A DNA stretch of 8,245 bases, from contig JAUVLN010000085.1 of NCBI GenBank assembly GCA_030600725.1, forward strand, positions 1 to 8,245, read 5' to 3'. Made by a program: the position numbers and the translations under genes. This document shows positions 1 through 6,545 of the stretch, in pieces. The stretch comes from Thermoplasmatota archaeon. GTDB lineage: Archaea > Thermoplasmatota > Penumbrarchaeia > Penumbrarchaeales > Penumbrarchaeaceae. The first letter of the stretch is position 1, and each line of letters begins with the position of its first letter. Under the pieces are notes generated by a model. The model had not been told where the DNA came from. It worked only from the letters and a program-made list of their open reading frames with translations, and ran no database searches.

Positions 1-2470
1 CGCTGTTTGAGATATTGCCTTTGCAGTCGGGTGACAGGTACACTCCTGTACCCAGGTTATTGTTGATGTCCATGTCCCAGAGGTCGTATGTGGCTCCCTC
101 ATCCACCCATATCCCTCCCATGGAGTTGAGGGTCACATCCGTATCGTTGGCGGTTATCGTGGTGTTTGGCTCCGAGTAGATGCCGTATCCGTCGCAGCTC
201 CCCAGGCCCATCTCCTCAATCCTGACCTTCACACCCTCCGACAGATATATGCCGTCAAGGTCCATGTTGGTCACGTCGGTCCTGCGCAGGAGCGGAACCC
301 CCTCCGCATCCCAATTCTTCATCACGATCCCGTGGCCCGGGCCGTAGGAGATGGTGGATCCTGTTAGTGCCATTTGAGCATCCGTGCCGGACTCGATATC
401 TATGATCAGCCCTCCCATTCCGTCTTCCCTGTTGTACAGGTCACGTGCCGTGGAGCTCATAACTATCTGGTCAAGTGAGATGTTCAGAGTGTCATCCGGA
501 TCCCCTTCGATCAGGATCCCGTATTCCGTGTAATTGTATATGGTGATGCCGTTCATGACGATCTCAATATCCCCGATCTCGTATCGGTCGGGCAGGATGA
601 TATGGGCCCCATATGCGTCCGCATCAATGCTGGACTGGTCTATTTCGAAAAGCGTTCCGTCCCCGTAGATGCCGTTATGGCAGTTTTGTATGACCAGATC
701 GTTTCCCTGGACCCGACCGCCCTGGGAAAAGAGGGCGATGGCACCTGTTCCGTTGATGTTCTTCAGGGTGACATTCTCCAGCTTGGTGGTTCCCCAGTCC
801 CCCTCTGGTTCGAAGGTGTGAATTATACCTCTCTGGGTCAATTCCTGGCCTTCTATCGTCATGTCCTCCAATGTCAATGTTGTGTCTATCAGTTTGATAA
901 GTTCGTTGGATAGATACGTGGAACTCCCCGAGCCCAGTTTCAGATCGGAGACCCTCACAAAGCCGCTTGAGTTCACCCTGATGAAGTGGGTTTTCGAGTC
1001 AGCGATCGTAACATTGTCGATCAGGACCGAGTCCCTGTTCATCCGCCCCCAGGTATTTACTACAGGGGTTCCCGCCTGCGGATCCGCGTCCTTATCGCCG
1101 AAAAGCGGACTGGAGATGAAAGCACTGCCCTTCCCTTCTCCGGCGGATGACCAGTTGATGAAAAGCATTTCCGATCCCGTCATGGTGCTGAGGTTAACGG
1201 AGATCTCATCCCCGTGGGTCCAGTTCTCGAACGTCACGTTCTTGATGGGAGTGAATGTGGAGAGGTCCTGAAACGACGTATTATGATATGTCACGTATAG
1301 TGAGGAATCATCATCTCTCGAGTCCACGAAATGGGGCAGGACCATATAGGCCGAGCCCCAATCCGTTATGTGTAATAGGCTCGGAAGCGTCACAACATAT
1401 GATGCTTCGCTCCCCTCGGCATAGAAAACCCCGGTTCCATCCAGCGAACCCGGTGTCCATACGGCGGCATCGATAACATCGATGCCGATATCCGGGGAAC
1501 CGGTGATATCAAGGTCCGAAAGGGTCACCGGTCCTGGCCCATATGTGTGATCCAGATCGACAATGATGCCTCCCGTGTAACCTCTGAAATCAAAGGAAGA
1601 ATCCTGTATGGAATAACCTCCCCTGTTCACCCTGACGTGCTGTGTAAGGTCATTGAACTTACAGTTGTCGATCCTTCCGGAATAGAGGTCGAATATGGGC
1701 TTCGGGCTCGATGCGCTCCTGTCTGCCGTTATCCTGGTGTTCAGGAAGATCTGCGTTGACCCGATCACCCCTGTGAGATGGTACGATCCTCCAAGAGTGG
1801 AGACGCTGGAATGGTATGTCCCGGTGGATACATTCCAGGTACCCGAAACATTCAATATCGAATTATTCTCCACATGAATGTAAGAGCCCTCTTCGATGAA
1901 TATGACCGAGCAGTTGATCATCTTGAGCGTGTATCCGGATCCCACGGTGACATTGTCTACCAGGAGCGATTGGGAGGAGTAGTAAGTATTGGTCGTCAGT
2001 GTGGTGTTTACAAGGAATATTGAGATATTCATGGCTCCCTCAAAATAGCCGACATTATCATCGCTGTCGATGGCCGTGATGTTCAATACGTGGGTCCCCC
2101 GGGAAAACGGCATGGTGATGGCTTCACCGTTCCAGAAGGTCGATGTTCCTTCGTCCCATGTGTATGTGGTGTTATCACTTGAGAAATGTGAGTGACCATC
2201 AACATCATCCACAATTGTGATGTTGAATTCCCCTCCCCCCTCAATATAGTAGGTCCCGTTCAGGGTCTCCAAGAGGGTATCGTTGAAACCAACTATCGAG
2301 ACCACGGGATCATTGGGGGGCGCTCCCGTCATAAGATCATCCGACCCCTCCGTCCGCGATGCCAAAGTATACATGGACGATAGCAGCAAAACGGCGATGA
2401 TCAGGAATGAAAGCTCTTTGATCATAGTTCTATCTTTTGACCCCATCGGAACCTTTCTATCTTCTTTCAT
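1..2470 (-). CDS. Secreted right-handed parallel beta-helix surface protein, C-terminal part beyond the window
   Basis: Reading the minus strand from the ATG at 2470 gives one uninterrupted frame of 823 codons to the window edge, so the protein is larger than this and its C-terminus is not seen. GGGAGGT lies five bases before the ATG and supports this start. Residues 1-20 are polar and basic, followed by a hydrophobic stretch (about 21-37, FLIIAVLLLSSMYTLA), which reads as a signal peptide or signal anchor. Residues about 50-150 look like an Ig/PKD-type beta sandwich (HVLNITAIDSDDNVGYF). From about 155 on, short beta-strand repeats with recurring Gly, Asn and Asp turns dominate, clearest near the edge (GHGIVMKN, DGIYLSEGV, GYGIYSEPN, GGIWVDEGA, GTGVYLSPD), typical of parallel beta-helix (PbH1) repeats. 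I count about 26 N-x-S/T sequons, consistent with a glycosylated archaeal exoprotein. No catalytic site was recognised, so polysaccharide binding or lysis, adhesion or an S-layer-associated role all remain open. Confidence 0.85.
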   Translation of the reverse strand, partial: MKEDRKVPMGSKDRTMIKELSFLIIAVLLLSSMYTLASRTEGSDDLMTGAPPNDPVVSIVGFNDTLLETLNGTYYIEGGGEFNITIVDDVDGHSHFSSDNTTYTWDEGTSTFWNGEAITMPFSRGTHVLNITAIDSDDNVGYFEGAMNISIFLVNTTLTTNTYYSSQSLLVDNVTVGSGYTLKMINCSVIFIEEGSYIHVENNSILNVSGTWNVSTGTYHSSVSTLGGSYHLTGVIGSTQIFLNTRITADRSASSPKPIFDLYSGRIDNCKFNDLTQHVRVNRGGYSIQDSSFDFRGYTGGIIVDLDHTYGPGPVTLSDLDITGSPDIGIDVIDAAVWTPGSLDGTGVFYAEGSEASYVVTLPSLLHITDWGSAYMVLPHFVDSRDDDSSLYVTYHNTSFQDLSTFTPIKNVTFENWTHGDEISVNLSTMTGSEMLFINWSSAGEGKGSAFISSPLFGDKDADPQAGTPVVNTWGRMNRDSVLIDNVTIADSKTHFIRVNSSGFVRVSDLKLGSGSSTYLSNELIKLIDTTLTLEDMTIEGQELTQRGIIHTFEPEGDWGTTKLENVTLKNINGTGAIALFSQGGRVQGNDLVIQNCHNGIYGDGTLFEIDQSSIDADAYGAHIILPDRYEIGDIEIVMNGITIYNYTEYGILIEGDPDDTLNISLDQIVMSSTARDLYNREDGMGGLIIDIESGTDAQMALTGSTISYGPGHGIVMKNWDAEGVPLLRRTDVTNMDLDGIYLSEGVKVRIEEMGLGSCDGYGIYSEPNTTITANDTDVTLNSMGGIWVDEGATYDLWDMDINNNLGTGVYLSPDCKGNISNS

Positions 2471-2577
2471 GTCGAACCTCCCTCTGATCTAAGATGAAAA
2501 CCTTACGATTACAATGTTCATACAGGTAAAGCCAATCTTAATCATTATGGCCCTATTTTAATTATGGGGTCAAAGAT
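2432..2577. repeat. Inverted repeat flanking the promoter and start of the beta-helix gene
   Basis: The plus strand carries ATCTTTTGACCCCAT at 2432-2446 and ATGGGGTCAAAGAT at 2564-2577. Their core (TTTGACCCCAT and ATGGGGTCAAA) is an 11-bp perfect inverted repeat, and three more bases match across a one-base bulge. The left arm lies in codons 9-14 of the beta-helix gene. The right arm lies just upstream of, and touching, the putative TATA box. This could be a pair of operator sites or a looping site; a chance match is unlikely but possible. Confidence 0.45.
2554..2565 (-). promoter_or_regulatory. Possible TATA box for the beta-helix gene
   Basis: The minus strand reads ATAATTAAAATA here, an AT-rich box about 85-95 bases before the start codon at 2470. 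A start site about 25 bases downstream would give a leader of roughly 60 nt. The box lies in the 146-base gap after the transporter gene and argues for a separate transcript. The match to an archaeal TATA consensus is only approximate. Confidence 0.3.
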
Positions 2578-2616
2578 GCGGATAATTGGAATATTTGAAA
2601 AGGTGGCTGGATACCC

Positions 2617-5600
2617 CTATTTTTTCTTCTTCAGCCGCCTCATCTTGTTGTATCTCGGGAGATAGAGCCGGTACAGGGATGTAAGAAGGAATAGTGAGGA
2701 GTAGGCGGAGAATACGAGCAGGATCATGATCAGCAGGATGAACTCCCTGATGGATGGGATGTTTATCAGGAACACCGCCGTCAGACCCATCACCATCGTC
2801 GTGGTGGATTCAATGAACGACCAGCCCGAGGTCTCCGTGGCGTACCTGACCGAATCCAGCGAGAAGTTCTTCTCCCTGATCCTCTCCGTTATGTGGATGG
2901 CGAAGTCGACACCTATGCCGATAATGATCGATCCGATGAGGGCGGTGAAGAGATTGAGATCTCCCGAGAACATGCTCTCCCCCGGGGCGATCATGTCTCC
3001 TGTCTCTCCCACCATCCAGATCGCGAAATACTGCCAGAATACCACCACGATCACCGGAAACAGCGTTATCAGCGATATCCTCCATGAGCGGAACACCAGG
3101 AAAAGGAGTAGAAACACCATGATGAGGGCCATCAACGTGGATTGATTGGCGTTCTGCAGAAGCACCTCGTTGATCGTAACCAGCACCGCGCCGAACCCGG
3201 AGAGCGGCGATGCGGACTCGGCCCCCTCTTTTGCCGTCATGGTGTAGTATCTGTCGATGGCCTCGTTCACGTCGTCAACGGCCACCTCGGTCTGGATGAT
3301 GTCCATGTTGGGCATTGTGAGGTAGATGATCGTTTTCGAATAGTCGTCGTTGATCAGCATCCCCCGCAGCTCCTGCCCCATGGAGTTGTAGAATACGTTG
3401 ATAAGGAATATTTCCACCGGCTCGCCCAGTGCCACATTAAGTGCAGGGCTGTTCGGGGCGTTCTGCAGGGCGTGCCAGAAGCTCTTCCCGATCACGTTGT
3501 TGTGTATGTAATCGTCGAAGATCTTCCAGGGTTCGGTGCCTATAATACTTCCGGTGAATGCCTTGAGGAATTCAAGAAGCTGTTGGTAGTAGAGCGTGTC
3601 CGTGAAATCCGGTATCTGGATCATCTTCATGATCTCCACGATGGAGACCGCCTGCACATTGTCGATACCCGTATCGTTCCCTCCAGGGCCGTTGAGCTCG
3701 CGCATGAGAAGGTTTATATCGTACAGGACCCCGGAATCCTTCATGCTTCCATCGATACCATCATCTTTTCCATCCATGTCCTCGTCGATCGAGGGTTTTC
3801 CCCGGATGAGCAGCAGTCCGATCTGTCCGGAATCGAAGGTATCGGACTGCTCTCCCATCTTCTGGACCACCGGTTCGTCGTCGGGGGACAGCGCCATGTA
3901 GTCCATGTTCGCCTCGACTATGGAGAATCCGCCAACGGAGATGCCCGTTCCGGGGATCTCCGACATGGGGGCCAGGGCGAAGGAGAGGACCGCAAGCAGT
4001 ACGCCACCCACGATCAGCTTCCTGCTGTGCCTGAGAGGAAGGTCCCCCAGCTTGAACTTGCCCAGCCTGCTCTTCTTCTTCTTCTTTCCGCTCTTTCTCA
4101 TCCTGCCGGTGATCTCGTCACCCTTGACCTTCCTGTAGTTGGTCCAGATCACAAGGGAGGGTGTCAACAGCATCGTCGTGGCGTAGCAAGCCAGGATGCC
4201 CGTTGCAAGGCCGAAACCGAGTACCTTCATCGTAGCCATATCCACGGTCAGCATGGCGCCGAACCCGAATGCGGTGGTCATGGCGGAAAGGAAGATCGCT
4301 TTTCCCGTTGTACGGAGGGCCACCCTGATGCGTTTTTCCTTATCCGCGACCCCCTCCTCCTCGGAGTACCTGTTTGCGATGTAGAGGCCGTAGGCTACCC
4401 CCAGCGCGATGATGATGGGTGCGACCAGTACCACCTGCGGAGTAAGTACGGGCAGGAACCACCCCATCATCCCGTAGGCGATTATCAGCGCGAACAGCAC
4501 GGGTATCAACGTGATGGGCCAGATCTTCCAGGTCCTGTGGAATATCAGCAGGGATGCCGCCACAAGGGCGATCGCCCAGGGGAGGATGGTCCTCATCTCC
4601 AGCATGGTCCGGTCCGATATCATTCTGGCAAGCGGGGTCGGTCCCGTCAGCGTCATTCTGCAGTGAACCTCTCCCCCCTCGTACCTCTCCATCCACCGGT
4701 CGGTCGTATCCTCCGATCCGGGCCTGACGCCGGGGTCCACGAAATAGGGTTCGATCTTTTCGTTGATATCGGTGATCAGCTGTCTCTGGTCCACGCTCTG
4801 GGATAGGCCGATCAGGACCAATGCCGAATCGTAGATCCCGTCCCCGTTGACATCCGCGACCAGGGAGGTAAGGTTCTCGGGGCCGATCTCGTAGAAGATC
4901 CGATCCAGGAGGAGCTGGTCATCGGGGATCGAGTAATTACCCGGGATATCGGGGTTCAGATTCTCCGTTATTATCCCTCTTGTCTCGTTGCTGATGGCCT
5001 CGTAGACCGCGTTTGGGGCCTGGTGCATCGTTTTGATAAGGGCCGCGATCGAATAACTGTAGATGACACCGTCGTTCACGCCCTTGTCGGTCTTATCCGG
5101 ATTGAGCGTGTCCTCGAGGTCGGAGATCTCCTTCAGGACCTCCACATCGGTGATATTGGTCTCATCCGTGGGATCGAACTTGTTGTTGGTCTCGACGAAA
5201 ATATTGGCAAGGTCCGTGGACCAATCCTGATTCATCTCGAGGAGGACCAGTTCAGCGTCAGATCCGCCCGGCAGATATACCTCGAAATCTGCCCTGATAT
5301 TCTCCTGCATTGCAAGCTCGGGATCGTTACCGGCGATCTTCTCCCTGAGGTATCCGGGGCCGGCCACACCATAGTATCCTATCAGGAGGGAGGCGACGAT
5401 GGTCAGAACGAATACGGTCTTTCTCCACCTGAGGATCGTCTCCATGACGGCCTCCGCAGGCCTGCTCTTGAACATTCGCTGGGAGTACTCCTCTCCCCTG
5501 TCGTCCAGCTTCTTGAGCTTGACCCCGGTCTCTTTGAAGAGAACCCTCGCCTTTTCGGAATATTCCGGGGCCCGTGTTCCGATCCGGGAGACGACCCGAT

Positions 5601-5709
5601 CCAGCGTTTCCTCTACGTCATCCGTTGCCCGTCTGTCGGGGTCTTGAGGGTCCGTGTTCCGACCATCCCTCCTACCCCCTCCAGTATCTCCGCCTTCATG
5701 CCTGGCCAA
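2617..5709 (-). CDS. MMPL/RND-family membrane transporter (HAE3-like), 1030 aa
   Basis: A twelve-helix RND permease of two homologous halves, each with one helix, a large extracytoplasmic domain and a block of five helices. TM1 is at about 97-115, extracytoplasmic domain 1 at 120-372, TM2-6 within 373-523, a Lys-rich cytoplasmic linker (541-553), TM7 at 565-582, domain 2 at 583-855 and TM8-12 within 856-1013. The protein ends in RRLKKKK. The TM10 signature GIGVDFAIHITERI keeps the proton-relay Asp (D935), whereas the matching TM4 motif GVAYGLYIANRY has Ala439 in that place. Both extracytoplasmic domains contain an acidic Dx(N/D)xDGxxD loop (286-294, 642-650). The start codon is TTG with GGTG five bases upstream; the first in-frame ATG would be residue 79, inside a charged, helical cytoplasmic extension. 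The family exports lipids, hydrophobic compounds or envelope components driven by a proton or ion gradient. Neighbouring envelope genes fit that, but the substrate is unknown. Confidence 0.93.
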   Translation of the reverse strand: MARHEGGDTGGGRRDGRNTDPQDPDRRATDDVEETLDRVVSRIGTRAPEYSEKARVLFKETGVKLKKLDDRGEEYSQRMFKSRPAEAVMETILRWRKTVFVLTIVASLLIGYYGVAGPGYLREKIAGNDPELAMQENIRADFEVYLPGGSDAELVLLEMNQDWSTDLANIFVETNNKFDPTDETNITDVEVLKEISDLEDTLNPDKTDKGVNDGVIYSYSIAALIKTMHQAPNAVYEAISNETRGIITENLNPDIPGNYSIPDDQLLLDRIFYEIGPENLTSLVADVNGDGIYDSALVLIGLSQSVDQRQLITDINEKIEPYFVDPGVRPGSEDTTDRWMERYEGGEVHCRMTLTGPTPLARMISDRTMLEMRTILPWAIALVAASLLIFHRTWKIWPITLIPVLFALIIAYGMMGWFLPVLTPQVVLVAPIIIALGVAYGLYIANRYSEEEGVADKEKRIRVALRTTGKAIFLSAMTTAFGFGAMLTVDMATMKVLGFGLATGILACYATTMLLTPSLVIWTNYRKVKGDEITGRMRKSGKKKKKSRLGKFKLGDLPLRHSRKLIVGGVLLAVLSFALAPMSEIPGTGISVGGFSIVEANMDYMALSPDDEPVVQKMGEQSDTFDSGQIGLLLIRGKPSIDEDMDGKDDGIDGSMKDSGVLYDINLLMRELNGPGGNDTGIDNVQAVSIVEIMKMIQIPDFTDTLYYQQLLEFLKAFTGSIIGTEPWKIFDDYIHNNVIGKSFWHALQNAPNSPALNVALGEPVEIFLINVFYNSMGQELRGMLINDDYSKTIIYLTMPNMDIIQTEVAVDDVNEAIDRYYTMTAKEGAESASPLSGFGAVLVTINEVLLQNANQSTLMALIMVFLLLFLVFRSWRISLITLFPVIVVVFWQYFAIWMVGETGDMIAPGESMFSGDLNLFTALIGSIIIGIGVDFAIHITERIREKNFSLDSVRYATETSGWSFIESTTTMVMGLTAVFLINIPSIREFILLIMILLVFSAYSSLFLLTSLYRLYLPRYNKMRRLKKKK

Positions 5710-5756
5710 GTGTACACCTTTACGATTGATGGTAACGGTGCTCTAAATCCCTTTCA

Positions 5757-5774
5757 TGATAGATATAGTTGTGG
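5757..5774 (-). promoter_or_regulatory. TATA-type promoter for the RND transporter
   Basis: The minus strand reads CCACAACTATATCTATCA, with a TATA-like core CTATATCT at 5768-5761. It sits about 53 bases before the TTG start at 5709, so transcription starting about 25 bases downstream of the core would leave a leader of about 25-30 nt holding the GGTG ribosome site. This position supports the TTG start over the far downstream ATG. Confidence 0.45.
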
Positions 5775-5816
5775 AAAAAGGGCGAATGGACAGGTCATCC
5801 GTGTTCCCGGAACGCG
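5775..5816 (-). terminator. Possible terminator after the small membrane protein gene
   Basis: Directly after the TGA at 5818 the sequence can form a compact hairpin at 5800-5816 (plus strand CGTGTTCC-C-GGAACGCG, one wobble pair). About 20 bases further downstream on the minus strand is a T5 run (5779-5775) ahead of the transporter's TATA box. Archaeal termination mainly needs the T-tract, so the hairpin may be incidental. Confidence 0.3.
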
Positions 5817-5817
5817 G

Positions 5818-6084
5818 TCATTCCACATTCTTTATGGCGGCCTTTGCATAGAAATATCCTATGCCGATCGATATCAGGATGCCCACGATCAGGCCGATGG
5901 CCACACTAATCTCGGGGGTCCCTTTATCCATGAGCTTCGGGGCGAGATCAAACATAAAAAAAAGCGCAACGACGATTGGTATGACCGGTATGGACCACAG
6001 TATTGAACTGTAGAAGAACCAGACCCCTGATCTGATGAGCTTCCCATCCTTTTCTCGGGTCTGTTCGGATCTTTTCATCTTCAT
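5818..6084 (-). CDS. Small two-helix membrane protein of unknown function, 88 aa
   Basis: I do not recognise a family. The protein has a short basic N-terminus (MKMKRSEQTREKDGKLIR), then two hydrophobic segments at about 21-46 and 59-80 joined by a short charged loop (DLAPKLMDKG). The positive-inside rule puts both termini in the cytoplasm. The second helix is glycine-rich (GLIVGILISIGIGYF), with a G-x3-G spacing suited to helix packing. The frame is open upstream to an ATG at 6144, but a strong TATA box lies inside that extension. AGGTGGT lies eight bases before the ATG at 6084, so 6084 is the better start. It sits 108 bases ahead of the RND gene on the same strand. It could be an accessory subunit of that transporter, but nothing in its sequence proves it. 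Confidence 0.72.
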   Translation of the reverse strand: MKMKRSEQTREKDGKLIRSGVWFFYSSILWSIPVIPIVVALFFMFDLAPKLMDKGTPEISVAIGLIVGILISIGIGYFYAKAAIKNVE

Positions 6085-6123
6085 GGCCGGTACCACCTGC
6101 GAAGGAGAGTGTACTTTTACCCT

Positions 6124-6138
6124 CTTATATATATTTAA
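6124..6138 (-). promoter_or_regulatory. Strong TATA box for the small membrane protein
   Basis: The minus strand reads TTAAATATATATAAG, the best TATA-like element in the window. It is centred about 46 bases before the ATG at 6084, so a start site about 25 bases downstream leaves a leader of about 20 nt that just holds the AGGTGGT ribosome site (6098-6092). The element decides against the longer start at 6144. Confidence 0.6.
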
Positions 6139-6156
6139 CGACAATTGGCGGGGAAC

Positions 6157-6351
6157 TTACATGCAGTATCTGCCGCTTTTCAGGTCGATATCGGACCCCA
6201 TCATGCCGGGATCCATCTCGATGCTCCCCTCATCCATCTGCTCCATGTTGACGATGATCTCCACAAGCATATTGACCATCTCACGAAGCTCTCTTACCTC
6301 GGTCCTGAGATCCTCGATCCCCTTGATAACCTTCTCTTCACCTTCACTCAT
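6157..6351 (-). CDS. Small coiled-coil, Met-rich protein of unknown function, 64 aa
   Basis: No family was recognised. The body is one predicted coiled coil: hydrophobic residues at 12, 15, 19, 22, 26, 29, 33 and 36 follow an exact 3-4 heptad spacing (I, L, V, L, V, L, I, M), flanked by Glu and Arg. The tail (36-64) is acidic and Met-rich (MEQM, IEMDPGMMG) and ends in RYCM; the whole protein has nine Met in 64 residues. The regular heptad makes real coding likely despite the short length. The ATG at 6351 has a weak ribosome site (GGTGTGATC immediately upstream, GGAGGGG further up). A soluble oligomer of helices is the most that can be said. It is the first gene of the minus-strand arm, 72 bases ahead of the membrane protein. 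Confidence 0.62.
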   Translation of the reverse strand: MSEGEEKVIKGIEDLRTEVRELREMVNMLVEIIVNMEQMDEGSIEMDPGMMGSDIDLKSGRYCM

Positions 6352-6383
6352 GAGATCACACCATACCCCTCCACATGGAGACT

Positions 6384-6457
6384 ATTACCAAAACTATCCT
6401 GGTCTACACCTGCAGGATTTGAAGTATTCCCGTCGTGTATTTAGTTATTTTGGTAAT
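6384..6457. promoter_or_regulatory. Dyad symmetries in the divergent promoter region
   Basis: Two inverted repeats lie between the divergent genes. ATTACCAAAA at 6384-6393 is matched exactly by TTTTGGTAAT at 6448-6457 (10-bp arms, 54 bases apart). ATCCTG at 6396-6401 is matched by CAGGAT at 6413-6418 (6-bp arms, 11-base spacer). The right arm of the larger repeat lies next to the AT-rich minus-strand stretch AATAACTAAATA, a possible promoter for the 64-residue protein. They may be operators for a dimeric regulator; no regulator gene is in the window. Confidence 0.3.
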
Positions 6458-6507
6458 GCATGGCCTGGATTGGGCGTTACTATCGTTCGTCAGGGATAAT
6501 CGTCATT

Positions 6508-6518
6508 TCTATATAATC
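6508..6518 (+). promoter_or_regulatory. TATA-like box before the amidohydrolase
   Basis: The plus strand reads TTCTATATAAT, a good archaeal TATA match, centred about 32 bases before the ATG at 6546. The usual 22-27 base distance to the start site would give a very short leader, cutting into or just keeping the GGTG ribosome site at 6537-6540. Transcripts may be near-leaderless, or another upstream promoter may be used. Confidence 0.5.
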
Positions 6519-6545
6519 GGTGCATGATGGGGGAGTGGTGAGAAT

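Noticed and set aside
602..2492. Several plus-strand frames of 60-140 codons over the left part of the window
   Set aside because: All are antisense to the continuous minus-strand beta-helix frame, which has a signal peptide, a ribosome site and consistent repeats throughout.
3142..4806. A 554-codon open frame on the plus strand inside the RND gene
   Set aside because: It lies wholly antisense to a convincing twelve-helix transporter. Its translation is rich in His, Asp and Gly without hydrophobic or domain pattern, as expected for the shadow of a GC-biased gene.
5023..6006. A 327-codon plus-strand open frame crossing the start of the RND gene and the small membrane gene
   Set aside because: It is antisense to two genes with their own promoters and ribosome sites, has low-complexity His/Asp/Arg composition and no recognisable motif.
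6085..6144. A 20-residue N-terminal extension of the small membrane protein (start at 6144)
   Set aside because: The extension contains the strong TATA box and the AGGTGGT ribosome site of the shorter form, so 6084 is the more likely start.
6409..6416. Palindrome CCTGCAGG in the divergent region
   Set aside because: An isolated 8-bp palindrome is expected by chance in several kb; only its overlap with the ATCCTG/CAGGAT dyad was kept.
6035..6499. Plus-strand frames of 99 and 154 codons over the small minus-strand genes
   Set aside because: They run antisense to the coiled-coil gene and through the divergent promoter region, have no ribosome site and lack protein-like patterns.
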